Shown here piece after piece: positions 36,145 to 48,599 of a DNA stretch of 64,000 bases. The notes beneath the pieces were generated by a model. The model was not told the DNA's origin. It was given only the letters and a program-made list of their open reading frames with translations, and searched no databases. The DNA is from Spinacia oleracea (taxonomy: Eukaryota > Streptophyta > Magnoliopsida > Caryophyllales > Amaranthaceae), in the NCBI RefSeq assembly GCF_020520425.1, contig NC_079487.1:50816719-50880718 (forward strand), read 5' to 3'. The position numbers were made by a program, and so were the translations under genes. How positions within the stretch are numbered: the first letter of the stretch is position 1; the number at the start of each line of letters is the position of its first letter.

Positions 36145-36751
36145 GACGCCTGATTTTTTTTTATTACGTGAGAATTAATTCTGTTAATTAAGAAATAAAA
36201 TTTTCAATTTTTTTTCCTAAATAACATAAAGATTTGAATTGATGGATTTTGAGGTGATTTGAAATTGAATATTAGGATTTGAAATGGATAATTTGAAATG
36301 AAATGAAAATATCCAAACACTAGCTTTGGTTATTCAATGGTGATATATTACTTCTAACAAGATTGGGTGTACCTCGTTGGAAATAATATGAAGGCTTCCT
36401 TACCATACGTATTTCAACTCAAGAACACGAGGGTAACTACATATTACTTTTTTCGTTTGGGTATAACTGAGTGCTTTTGCTATGGCATATTATTTCCTTT
36501 CCTTCAACTTCCGTTTTTGGTTTTGGAGATCCTCCGCCATATCCACCTCATTTTTATAAAAGCATACTACGTACTAAATAGTGCTCAATATATTATTAAA
36601 TCTAATAATATGATGAAATTTGCGACCATTTAATAAATTATTGCATTATAATTGTGATTTGTACATTTCAACAAAAGTACAAGCGCGGTCAAAAAACACT
36701 AGTACATAGACAAAAAAATGGAGGGAGTAAGAAGTATTTGAAGGCGTTTAT
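36145..36751. other. Unassigned AT-rich flank
   Basis: No gene recognised. A Stowaway-like end (ATGGAGGGAGTA, reverse of TACTCCCTCCAT) lies at 36719-36730, but I cannot find a partner end. The last five bases, TTTAT (36747-36751), are the left target duplication of F. Confidence 0.5.
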
Positions 36752-38147
36752 TGTTAGGTTATGATACATATGACATTACATAGATCATGCGGAAACAACC
36801 ATTAACCCAGGACAACATATTATTTACACATAATCATATAGCATAATTTAGATGCATACTCTTTGTTGCGTGCCCTCCCTAGCTGCGCCCGAACCGAACA
36901 AGAACAAGTCTTTAGGACTCCAAGTGTCGTCCCTCCGTAGATAGTCCACAGCACGTCCGGATCCGCCTTAAGATTGACCAACTAGAATCGCCCTTAAGGT
37001 ACTTAGAATTTTCGGCACTTTATAGGCAATTGTATGACTGAATTTTGCTCTCAAAAACTCACTTTGAATACTTGAATGCTCGATGTAAATATGTGACCCT
37101 AGGCACCTATTTATAGAGTTATGGAAAAGGATTTGAAATCCTATTAGGATACTAATTTATTTAATTATAATCCTACTAGGACTCTAATTAAATAAACTAA
37201 ATCTTTTAGGATTAGATTTAATCATATGCCAAATCCCGGTAGCTTTAGGATTCGAGTAGCACACAAACACACACGCACGCACAGCAGCCCACGAGGGGCG
37301 CCATGCGCGCGCGCGCAGCCCGCGAGCTCGCAGCCCACTGCCGCAAGCCCACACGCTGCCGTAGCCTTGGCGCGCGCTGGGCCTGCCTTGCGGTGGGCCT
37401 GGTGCAGCCTTGGCTGGTGCGTTTGTGGCGCGCTGGCTTGCTGGGCGATGGCCCGGCTTCGTGCTGAGCCTTCGTCTGGCAGGCCTCGTCCGATGCTAAT
37501 TCGTACGATACGCTTCCGATTAATTTCTCGATTCCGGAATTCATTTCCGATACGAACAATATTCAATATTTCCGATTCCGGAATCAATTTCCGTTTCGAA
37601 CAAATATTTAATATTTCCGTTTCCGGAATTATTTTCCGATTCCGATAATATTTCCGATTCTGACAATATTTCCGTTTCCGGCAATATTTCCGATTCCGGC
37701 AATATTTCCATTTCCGATAATATTTTCCGATACGTACCATGTTTCCGTTTCCGGCAACATCTACGACTTGGATAATATTTATATTTCCGATACGATCCAT
37801 ATTTCCGTTTCCGGCAATATCATCGTTTCCGGAGTATTCATTTCTTGCATGTGACGATCTCAGCTCCCACTGAAACCAAGATCCGTCGATTCCGAATATC
37901 GATATATGGAGTATTTAATGCCATTAAATACTTGATCCGTTTACGTACTATTTGTGTGACCCTACGGGTTCAGTCAAGAGTAAGCTGTGGATCAATATCA
38001 TTAATTCCACTTGAACTGAAGCGGCCTCTAGCTAGGCATTCAGCTCACTTGATCTCACTAAATTATTAACTTGTTAATTAATACTGAACCGCATTTATTA
38101 GACTTAACATTGATTGCATACTTGGACCAAGGGCATTATTTCCTTCA
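36752..38147 (-). repeat. 3' LTR of F
   Basis: TGTTAGG...CCTTCA on the plus strand, subtype 2 like the middle LTR of A/B. Confidence 0.9.
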
Positions 38148-38890
38148 GTCTCCCACTTGTCCTTAGGGACAAGTGTGCATTTCCTAATTCCTTTGTCGCT
38201 CGATGCTTGCTCTTGAACATAAGGTAAGAGTTGTCATCCTTATTATGTCCAGAGGTGTTCCTCGGTTTCAGAGTTCAACTGATCAAATAAACAGATAATC
38301 ATAGCCTATGATTCATCCGAGCACGGCCATGCATTTCACAGTTTCTAGCTCTCCGAGTGGCCTTGTACAACTTTTAAGCATCTCATCCCGATTTATGGGA
38401 GGACAATCCCAATCTTGCGATCTTGAGATTAGACTTCGTTTGATAGGTGATTACCTGAGCGTTGCCTTTATAGCCTCCTTTTACGGTGCGACGGTTGGTC
38501 AACGTCAAAGCAACCAGTTCTCAAACAAGTAATCTCAAATCACTCAGGTATTGAGGATTTAGTGTCTAATAATTTAATGAAATTTACTTATGACAGACTT
38601 TCATCTCTTACAGTAAAGTTTCATAGGTCTTGTCCGATACTAGTCTTCCCAAAGTAAGTATCTATGCAAATGATTATGACATTGCCATGTCCACATAGTT
38701 CAAGAAACAGAACTACTAGTCATCTTGCATTCTAATCGTCTAACGTTTTCTATGCGTCCAATTTTATAGAAAACTCCGATTAGGGACCATTTTCAACCTT
38801 TGACATTCAAGTTCACTTGATAGACATTTCTTAGTCACAGGACTGGTCCTGACAGTCTATCTTGAATATATTATCAAATTGAAGGGACTC
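38148..38890 (-). other. Polypurine tract and 3' non-coding region of F
   Basis: Nearly identical to 16938-17680 of A, including the polypurine-adjacent hairpin at 38154-38175. Similarity fades near 38890. Confidence 0.75.
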
Positions 38891-38899
38891 ATCATTTAA

Positions 38900-41800
38900 T
38901 ACTAACCCAAGATTAAATGGAATATGAAAACACATTTCATATATGATAAATGTTCAACCCCAATGTTTTACAACCATGGGCCTCTAACCCATCTTTAAAA
39001 CATTTCATGGAATTCAAAGCTATGTTTGATTTCCAGTGCTACAACGTGAGTGTTGCTTCTCACTTGTTGCATAGGTTTAGTTATCATGCTTTGCCAATCT
39101 TAATATCCTTTTCATCGAATGTTCTTCGAGATATGATGATAAGATCTTTTGAGTTTGTTTATTATGTGATCTAGTCTTTCTTACTTCGATAGTGGCTCTA
39201 CGCATTTTGCAATGAAGAATCATCAAGTTAGCAGACATGTGATCCACCCAAGTTCAATGAAGAACTCATTAATATAAACAACTCTGTTTTATTGCTTCTT
39301 AGGCAATAAGTACTTTTACTTCAATTGTTTAGGTTGCTAGTGATGCTTTGTTTGGATTTGCTTATCCAAGCAGTTCACAGATATGTGGAAGACTTTCCAG
39401 CTATATCTTAGAACATATTTAATTTCCCACGCAACAACTCATGGTCTTCAATCCATGTTGCCATTTCAAAACACGATGCTCTTTAGCTCGTCCTTGTCAA
39501 TGGTTAACTCCAAAGGGTCTTGCTTGATCCTTTGCCAGTGTTTATGCGTGTAGCATCAATATTTAGCATATCTTTATTTCCTTGAATCAAGAAGTAATCC
39601 TATGTACCTTTTCAGGTACCATAAGTTTTTCTTGATCTCAATCTAATTGGTCTTCACTTAGATCAATAGAGATTGGTATATGTTCGTCATGCCTAAAGTC
39701 ATACGATACGTTTTTGGCGATCCTCATATTATATCATACATGATAAATTCTTTTGTAGAATAATTCCCAATTGAATTCTATTCATGTAACTTTAGCTCAT
39801 TCAATTTCAGTAGATACTGAATCCAGCTAAATTCTTTGACATATAATATAGGTGAAGAATCTCATTAGATTCTTTGATGTTAACTTAGTAAATGCTTATA
39901 CATAGTTCAAACATCCTTTACTTAGATTTATTCACATGGGTCGAATATCTCCAATGGAGACTTTCGTGTTTGATTTAGTAAATGCCATTACTTAATCCAA
40001 AATAATATCATAAGATCTTTGTAAATAGATCTTAATACCCAGTATGTACTAAGTTTCGCCATGGTCCATCATTGATGAATAATCTCAAATCTAAGTCATT
40101 AGCATTTGAATGTTATTTCACAATAGAGAGATATGTGTATGATACACATAGAACCAATTAAGTTTTTATGTACTCCCACTAAACTTCTTATATATCTATA
40201 AGAATCACGTACATTTTATGAAACTAAAATACTTATTAGTTTCACTAAAATACATTTCTAATTCCCAATTGCTTGCTTAAATCTGTACTTAGATTTTATA
40301 AACTAGCTTTTCTTTTCAAGCATTTATTTGGATCCACAAATCCTATGACATACCATGTACATAGTTTCTTCCAACATTTGACTGAGGAAGATGTTTTGTC
40401 ATCCAATTGCCATATGTACCAATATGCAATCATTGCTTGATTTATAGACTTGAGCATTACGATTATGCATGAGGTTTCAACACAATCCACGCCGTGAATT
40501 TGCTTGTAACCTTTAGCAACTAATCTAGCTTTGTGTGTGAACACAATTTCATGTTTGATGGTTTTTATCCTTAAAACAAACTTGCAACCAATAGGTGTGA
40601 AACTATTCTTGCAAATCAACAAAATTTCAATTTTGTCATCAAAACATTGAGTACGTTTTATGGCCTCTAACCATTTAAAACATTTGAGTCTATATATGGC
40701 CTCTAACCATTTTAGGGAATCTGGGTTTCGTCATAGCTTTCTTACAAGTCACAAACTCATTAATCTACATGATAATAGTTTGACTGCAAGTTGTAGGTTT
40801 CTTCACTATCTAATAGAAGAATTGCATAGTTTCAGTGACCTGAACTCCATGTTTCTTCACTATAGAAGAATCTCATAGTTTCAGTGATTTGAACTCTATG
40901 CCTACTTGGGTATAGAACATCAAACAACAGAATATCAATAGCCACTTTAAAGTCCTTTAAATATTCTGTTCTCCTTGAAGCACTTGTAAAGTCTTCTAAG
41001 AGAAGTCTATCCTTTAAAGCCACTTCTAAAGTCCTTAAAGAATACGTGTTCGGATTTTCTAAAGAACATCGAAAAGCCTCCGGAATGTCCGTTTATGTTT
41101 GTTGTTCGCCTCGAAGACTTTCGAGGTCTATTTTCTCCCACTTGTCATTTTGGAAACGAATCTCCAAAAGGACATTATTTCGAGCAAACAAACATTATGT
41201 TCTCAAAAATTCGTGGTAGAAACAATACCCTTGTGTCTCATTTGAATAAATCACAATGAAACATATATCTAGACTTGGACCTTAGTTTGTTGAATAACAA
41301 ACACTAAGCTCCCACTGAGTTTAAGAACTCTTTAGATATATTATGAAAAGATATTCTGAAATTACTTTTCAATAGCTTTGACGAATTTGGTTTAGTTTGG
41401 TGGTAGTTGAGCATTTTGTTTTAGAAATTATAGGAAAAGTCTTTATGATCCATCATTGATTGAATCAAGTACTAATCGACTTCGATCATTCCAACTTAGA
41501 TATGCCATATCTTATGGAGCTAGATTGTGAAATTACAACACACAATCATTGATGATCATATTTGGTCTCAAGTAATCATCAACATGATCTAACCTAGATC
41601 TTTATGATTTCTTGCCAAGTGGATTTTATACTTCTGAATCTTTGAACTAGCCAAACAGATTCAACTTATATCACATTTGAGTAAATAAACCTATATTCAC
41701 TCAAATCCATGTGAAATAATAAAGTCATAAAATCTTTCTTTAGCTTTGAACTCTATCGTCTAGGCGTTCTAACAATAGTTCATATCTTTTGTTACTTTCA

Positions 41801-42965
41801 ACAAGTAAGACTAGCTTGTCTTAAGTTGATCTAGAAATCAACCAACTTTCAAAAGTCCATTAAAATAGAGCTTTTGAATGTTAACTTGTTGATATGGTCT
41901 AAGCAACAATGCCAAAGATTAGTGGAACTCAAATCAAGGGGTTGATTTGAACCTAGTAAAGTTCTTTAAAGAGTTGTTTCTTTTAATCAAGCATATTGAC
42001 TCAACCTGTAATTGACCATTTCATTCAAATAAACAAACAAACATTGTTTTTGTTTTTATTGAATGTGAGTCTTTCTGTGTTTGAAAACAGAAATTTAGGT
42101 ATGTTGATTATGGAACAAAATAGCCATTAAGTTCCAGCCTTTGAAAGGACTTAAAACAAACTAGATGACCCTACAACTAATGTAGCATTGCCATGCTTCA
42201 TTTCCCACTTGTAGGTCATTAGTGTATCCTAGCTTCCATTGTTTGAGTTATTACCGAAGTAAGAACCTCAAGCGGTATATGATACCAAGGAAGTTTGATT
42301 GCTAGGTCACTTCTCTTTAAACATAAACTTATAGGTAGAAACGGAATCGTAAATTCCTTTCATTTGTTCCTTGTTTTCCTATTTCTTGTACCCTTTCTTA
42401 TAGTCTTAAGAATTGAATTCTTTAGTGTTGACTTTTATACTTTGTTAGACATGTCCAATGTCACCCCAATAAGGTTCTTACCATTTAATTTATGTTGAAT
42501 ATTAAGTTTCAACTAGATGATCTTACCAGAAGCTTCTAAAGTTCTCTAAGCATCGATCTATTCGAATGTCTAGGGACTAGACTCATTCGAGAATTAAATG
42601 GACAAAGATATTAGGCTGTTAACCATTGGTAAAGCTGAGCTTTATGATCTCAAAACTACAGTGTATTTTGAATTCACAAGCACCAATTGGTTTGCCATTC
42701 GACTTTGATGTTCGAAAACAACCATAAAAGTCGCTATAAGAAACGTACATTTTAAATTGCTCACTTTCTCTCATTTCCGTGAATCGTTCTTGGATTCACT
42801 ACCAATCGAGGAAATTTACTGTTACCTTTCTAAAAGGATTTACTGCAGTGCAAGATATTTAATTATAAACAATAATTAAAACATACATTGAAGCATGCAA
42901 AGTCTAAACATTTATCATGAGTAATAACTTGAAAATTAAAGCATTCATGCAATTTAAACAAGTTA
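38900..42965 (-). pseudogene. Shattered copia pol of F
   Basis: About 4 kb, the same size as the pol of A. Colinear traces include a reverse-transcriptase piece at 40296-40622 (HKARLVAKGYKQIHGVDCVE), a piece at 41148-41215 equivalent to about 19620-19690 of A, and a protease-region piece at 42170-42220 equivalent to 20760-20810. No frame longer than about 110 codons remains. Stops and frameshifts are spread throughout. Small internal duplications occur near 40660-40720 and 40800-40900. The protein is not functional. Confidence 0.8.
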
Positions 42966-45641
42966 TTAGCATTTTATTCGAATTTAATGTTCCGGCAGGT
43001 GTGAATAAAATGATTCCAAGATCCTAAAATCATTAAAGAACTAAGCACAGTTTGTCGACTTAATCCTAAAACATCTTAGGTAAGCAAAAGCCTTTTGCTA
43101 ATAGTCTAGAAACTATTCTTGGTTGATAGGTACGTCTAGGAACTTATTAGGTAAACCTATCGATTTTTCCACGACATAAAAGGACTCCTTACTTATATCG
43201 TTGAGTTTCACCAAAACTAACATGTACTCACAATTATTTGTGTACCTTGCCCCTTTAGGACCAATAAGCAACACCTCGCTTAGCGAAAACTATTACTAGA
43301 TTGATGTAAAGGATATCCAAGCAAGTGTATATTTTGGCATGGCACCTTTTAACTCAATTTTTTTAAGTTTGGAACTTAAGGCTCTTACTATGTTGGTTAG
43401 ATTTTAAGTGAACTAAAATCCTTAATCATGCAACACAATCAAGCTTTTGATCTCATGCATTTTAAGACATATTTAAAAGCAATAAATAACTTAAAACATG
43501 CATAAGATAAATGTGATCTAGTATGGCCCGACTTCATCTTGAAGCTTTAACTTCAAAGTCCGTCTTGAAAATCTCCGTGGGAGGCACCATTTTCTTCAAA
43601 TAGAATAAGCTATAATTAAAACTAATTACAACTATTTGATGGTACGCAGACCATATTTGAATTGAAAAACAACTTTGGTACTTTTGACCAATTACATTCA
43701 AATTAATGGTACGCAGACCATATTTTCTATCCTATTTGGGTCATACTAGTCACTTCATAACCTGCAAAACAGTACATATACAATATATACCATTCACCCA
43801 TTCATTATCATGAATGGCCCACATAGCTGGTTAGTAAAACACATTATGCATCACGTAAACATTTGCAGCAATTAATCAAGGGCACCAATAATCTACCAAT
43901 TATTCAGTCCTTATTAATTCTAATCAAGTTGTTTTAACCTTAAGGATTTGTAGACCTAATCAAGAGTTTATGACTAAAAAGGGCTCCCACTTAAACCAAT
44001 AAATTCATATGCTTTACTAATTTTAAACATAAAAATGTATTTCTAGTCTAACCAGAAACATACAAATTTAATTAAAATTTAAAGCTCATATAAATTTATA
44101 ATTGAATCCAAAAAGTTTAATTTAATTTCAGTCGTATTTAAATTAATTCAAGATTTTAATTTTAGTAAAATAATTAGAATAAATAAAATTTATTATAATT
44201 ACAATATTCAAAATTAAAATCCAAGAAAATAATTTAAATTATTAATTTTAAAATTAATTAAAATTACGTAAACTGAAAATTTCAAATTAAAATTTCAAAA
44301 CGATCCAATCGCAACGCAACAACCCCACGCAACGCACGCCCATGGGCCACACGCGCGTAGCCCATGCGCTGCGTCGCATCGCTGCTGCTGCTCTCCTTCG
44401 CAAGGCATCACGCGAGCTGGTGCTCGATGCGCGCGCCAGCACTCGATGCACGCGAGCCATCGCTCGCTACGCTCGCTCGCCAGCGCTCGCTTCATGCGAG
44501 CCAGCGCTCGCTTTATGCGGGCCATTGCTCGCTGCGCGCGCTTGCCAGCGCTCGATCCTGCGAGCCATCGCTCGCTGCGTGAGGCATCGACGCTGGGCGT
44601 AGCACTCGTGGCACGCGAGCTTGCGCTCGCTGCGCGCGAGGCTCCGCACGCTTGCGCGAGGCAGTGCGCGCTGTGGCGCAGCTCGCTTGCTGCCCACACG
44701 CGACTGCTGTGCCTTGCTTTCGCCCTCGCCCATTCGTCCATTGCTCACAGCCCACGACACAAGGCAGGGCTGCTGCCTTGTGCTCGTGCACCATGGCCTT
44801 GCTCATTGCATTCGTGCCGCATGGGCGACGAGCTCCCTTGCTCGTCGTCACATGCCCGCACTATACAACACCCCTTAAGGGTAACACGTAGCGTCCATTG
44901 CTTTGTGCGTGCAAGTTATATGAGCGAATCGCATGAAATTTAAAATATTTATATTTAAAATTAATGACAAATTAATAAATAATATTAATTTCATAATTTT
45001 AGGGCGAAAAATCGAAAATTTATTATTCAATTGATTTCCGATTAACATGGATTCAAGTCTAGGTCATAAAAATTTAAAATTTAACATAAATTTACAATTT
45101 TTATGGTGGTTTTTAATCATAGGTATCTAATTAAATTATAATTAATTATGAAAATCAAATTAATTCTAAATTATTCTAATTTTCAACAAATTAATCATAA
45201 TTACAAATTAGATTGCATAATTAACAAGGCTAGGCATTCAAACTTGTTAAACATATACAGTAGGTCAATCAAAAATTCAAGATTTATCAACAAGAATCGC
45301 AAATATTTAATTTAACATCTTAAATTTACGAAATTTTGCATTCGAAAAACTAAAACCTCCGAAAAGTCATAGTTAGGCTTCGAATTTGAGAATTCTGGGT
45401 TCGGCAGAAAAATATTATTTTTGTCAAAATTTTAGAATGCCTTTTACATGCGGAATTGACACAAAAATCACTCGATTTGGATGAGTAACGAAGAAACTGC
45501 CGAAAAATTGCGTACGTATAATTAAATAAACGCAATTTGCAATTAATTAACAATTACGAAAATTAATCACCCCTTTTAATTCTTGCAAATTTGTAATATT
45601 TAACCATGTTCATGCAATTTTAGATTATGAAAATAATAAGA
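42966..45641 (-). other. 5' leader of F
   Basis: From the motif TGTTCCGGCAGGTGTGAA at about 42989 onwards it is almost identical to the leaders of A and B, in sharp contrast to the neighbouring pol. It carries H1a, H1b and H2 and a GC-rich block at 44302-44935 resembling that of A. Confidence 0.75.
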
Positions 45642-45655
45642 GGCTCGTGATACCA
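45642..45655 (-). promoter_or_regulatory. Primer-binding site of F
   Basis: TGGTATCACGAGCC on the minus strand, one base from the LTR. Confidence 0.75.
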
Positions 45656-45656
45656 C

Positions 45657-47052
45657 TGTTAGGTTATGATACATATGACATTACATAGATCATGCGGAAA
45701 CAACCATTAACCCAGGACAACATATTATTTACACATAATCATATAGCATAATTTAGATGCATACTCTTTGTTGCGTGCCCTCCCTAGCTGCGCCCGAACC
45801 GAACAAGAACAAGTCTTTAGGACTCCAAGTGTCGTCCCTCCGTAGATAGTGCACAGCACGTCCGGATCCGCCTTAAGATTGACCAACTAGAATCGCCCTT
45901 AAGGTACTTAGAATTTTCGGCACTTTATAGGCAATTGTATGACTGAATTTTGCTCTCAAAAACTCACTTTGAATACTTGAATGCTCGATGTAAATATGTG
46001 ACCCTAGGCACCTATTTATAGAGTTATGGAAAAGGATTTGAAATCCTATTAGGATACTAATTTATTTAATTATAATCCTACTAGGACTCTAATTAAATAA
46101 ACTAAATCTTTTAGGATTAAATTTAATCATATGCCAAATCCCGGTAGCTTTAGGATTCGAGTAGCACACAAACACACACGCACGCACAGCAGCCCACGAG
46201 GGGCGCCATGCGCGCGCGCGCAGCCCGCGAGCTCGCAGCCCACTGCCGCAAGCCCACACGCTGCCGTAGCCTTGGCGCGCGCTGGGCCTGCCTTGCGGTG
46301 GGCCTGGTGCAGCCTTGGCTGGTGCGTTTGTGGCGCGCTGGCTTGCTGGGCGATGGCCCGGCTTCGTGCTGGGCCTTCGTCTGGCAGGCCTCGTCCGATG
46401 CTAATTCGTACGATACGCTTCCGATTAATTTCCCGATTCCGGAATTCATTTCCGATACGAACAATATTCAATATTTCCGATTCCGGAATCAATTTCCGTT
46501 TCGAACAAATATTTAATATTTCCGTTTCCGGAATTATTTTCCGATTCCGATAATATTTCCGATTCTCACAATATTTCCGTTTCCGGCAATATTTCCGATT
46601 CCGGCAATATTTCCATTTCCGATAATATTTTCCGATACGTACCATGTTTCCGTTTCCGGGAACATCTACGACTTGGATAATATTTATATTTCCGATACGA
46701 TCCATATTTCCGTTTCCGGCAATATCATCGTTTCCGGAGTATTCATTTCTTGCCTGTGACGATCTCAGCTCCCACTGAAACCAAGATCCCTCGATTCCGA
46801 ATATCGATATATGGAGTATTTAATGCCATTAAATACTTGATCCGTTTACGTACTATTTGTGTGACCCTACGGGTTCAGTCAAGAGTAAGCTGTGGATTAA
46901 TATCATTAATTCCACTTGAACTGAAGCGGCCTCTAGCTAGGCATTCAGCTCACTTGATCTCACTAAATTATTAACTTGTTAATTAATACTGAACCGCATT
47001 TATTAGACTTAACATTGATTGCATACTTGGACCAAGGGCATTATTTCCTTCA
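45657..47052 (-). repeat. 5' LTR of F
   Basis: Same length as the 3' LTR; differences by eye include a C/G change near 45850 and CCGGGAACATC for CCGGCAACATC near 46660. TATA box at 46013-46020. Confidence 0.9.
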
Positions 47053-47057
47053 TTTAT

Positions 47058-47711
47058 CCTTGATTGCGACGCGCACACCAACTTTTTAAGAGACGCCTCC
47101 AAGGCCTCAACCGTGAATAAATGACATTAAGGCTTCTTTTGTTTAACATTTTTCAATTATGCTCTTTAATAATCTCTTGCACATAAGAGATTAGGAGGCT
47201 TTGTTTTATTTGGATACGATATACAAAAATTTGTTGCAAAGATTTCAGGATTTATTTGTTTCAACGGAAAACATTTTCAAAAGAAAACATTGTGGAAAAG
47301 TAGTTTTCTTTATATGTTTCCTACAAGAAAAGTACGTTATACAGAAAAAGGAAATCCCGAACCTTTAAAATACTCACAATTGGAGTACTATGCTTAAAAA
47401 TAGTGTTATGAGTCATAAAATGGTGAAATTCACTATTACTAAGATTTTTTTTCATTCCTTCCCTTTAGATGCTCTATGTTGCTTGTTTAAACAACCTAGG
47501 TTCAAGCCTTGTTAATTACATATTTTCCCAATTTCTTTTCTTTGTTTCACTTTCTCCTTTTCTAATTTAATTTTACGGACTAATTTCAATATCTTGGGGG
47601 ACCGTGTGCGTTAGCGCGCGGTTCAACAACTAGTATAAACAAAAAGAAAAGATGGAGAGGAGGAGAGAAATAAAAGTGCAACAAAATAGAAAGGAAACTG
47701 TGGTATTTCTT
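47058..47711. other. Unassigned flank containing a Helitron end
   Basis: AT-rich, no gene recognised. It resumes the sequence interrupted by F and ends at the presumed target duplication of the outer element. The short minus-strand frame over 47586-47912 crosses a composition change and has no family likeness. Confidence 0.5.
47601..47633 (+). mobile_element. Helitron 3' terminus
   Basis: A hairpin at 47601-47622 (9-bp stem with two G:T pairs, loop GTTA), then 7 bases, then CTAG at 47630-47633 followed by T. Hairpin plus CTRR before T is the signature of Helitron 3' ends. The 5' TC end could not be located, so the extent of the element is unknown. Confidence 0.6.
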
Positions 47712-47829
47712 ATTTTCAAAATAAACTTTTTCATGAGACCGCCTCACGGGCGCATGTAAGAAAGACCGGGTGAGACAACCACGCGCGCGTGGCCTCACGC
47801 GCGGTATAAATTGAATTATTTTGTACGGG

Positions 47830-48440
47830 ATTCTCACTTTCCCCTTCTCTCTTCTTAACCTCTTTCTCTCTCCTCCAAAAATCTCTGGATCTCTGCCCCC
47901 TCTCTCCTCCAAAACTCAGGAACCTCACCTTCTCGTCGCCGTCCCTCCAAAACCCTAGCCACCTTCATTTTATCTTCTCCTTCCTCGATCTCTCCTCCTC
48001 GCTGCCGTTGCAAGATGTCCAACCATGGATTCCGACTATCTCAGCCTCGTAGTCTCCGCCGACAATGGATGCGCGGCCATGGATTCCGCTTGAGGTTTTT
48101 AGGTTTTCGGTTTTATTCCTTTGATTGTGTTGAATTTGCGATTTAGGTTTTGATTAATTTGGTTGATATTATTGATGTTTGATTTCATGACAAGAGGTGG
48201 CGGCCCGTGACGGTGGTGGAGATGCGGCTGGTGCTGCTAGGAAGACGGTGGGTTTCGGTGATATGACAAGGAGATGGTGGAGGTGCGGTAGGATTAAGGA
48301 TTAGGATTCGCTTCCACCGTGCTATTCAATAACAGCGAGCATATGACGGTGAATTAGGCGGCGGCGAGGAAGTTGATCGGAGGGAGGAATGGAGTTACAA
48401 GCCTCAATGTTGATGTATTCCAGTGGATTGCAAAAAAAAT
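47830..48440 (+). other. Gene-like left arm of the outer element
   Basis: Pyrimidine-rich leader, AAAACCCTAGCC, then GC-richer sequence with GGTGG/GCGGC motifs, resembling the 5' end of a plant gene. No open frame is long enough to identify. It may be captured sequence. Confidence 0.35.
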
Positions 48441-48599
48441 TAAGAATAGTTTTGTTTTGTATAGATTTTTGTTTTAGTTATAAATTTTTTATATTTAGTA
48501 ATGAAATAAAGTGCTTTAGTTACCTTTTTGCATTTTATTTTTGGTTATAAGCAAAAAGTTATCAATGTTTTTTATGTCAGTTTTCTAGATCTGTGAGAT

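Larger units (their letters stand above)
36752..47052 (-). mobile_element. Copia element F, complete but with decayed pol
   Basis: Two 1396-base LTRs (36752-38147 and 45657-47052) are flanked by TTTAT at 36747-36751 and 47053-47057. I count about nine differences between the LTRs. Order on the minus strand: 5' LTR, primer-binding site 45642-45655, leader 42965-45641, pol remnant, 3' non-coding region, polypurine tract at 38148, 3' LTR. All cis-acting parts look good while the protein-coding part does not. Confidence 0.92.

Noticed and set aside
36711..36731. Complete Stowaway MITE
   Set aside because: Only one GGGAGTA end is visible; no inverted partner within several hundred bases, so only mentioned in the flank entry.
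47586..47912. 108-codon minus-strand frame
   Set aside because: Spans the Helitron end, the outer element border and a pyrimidine-rich leader; not a plausible gene.
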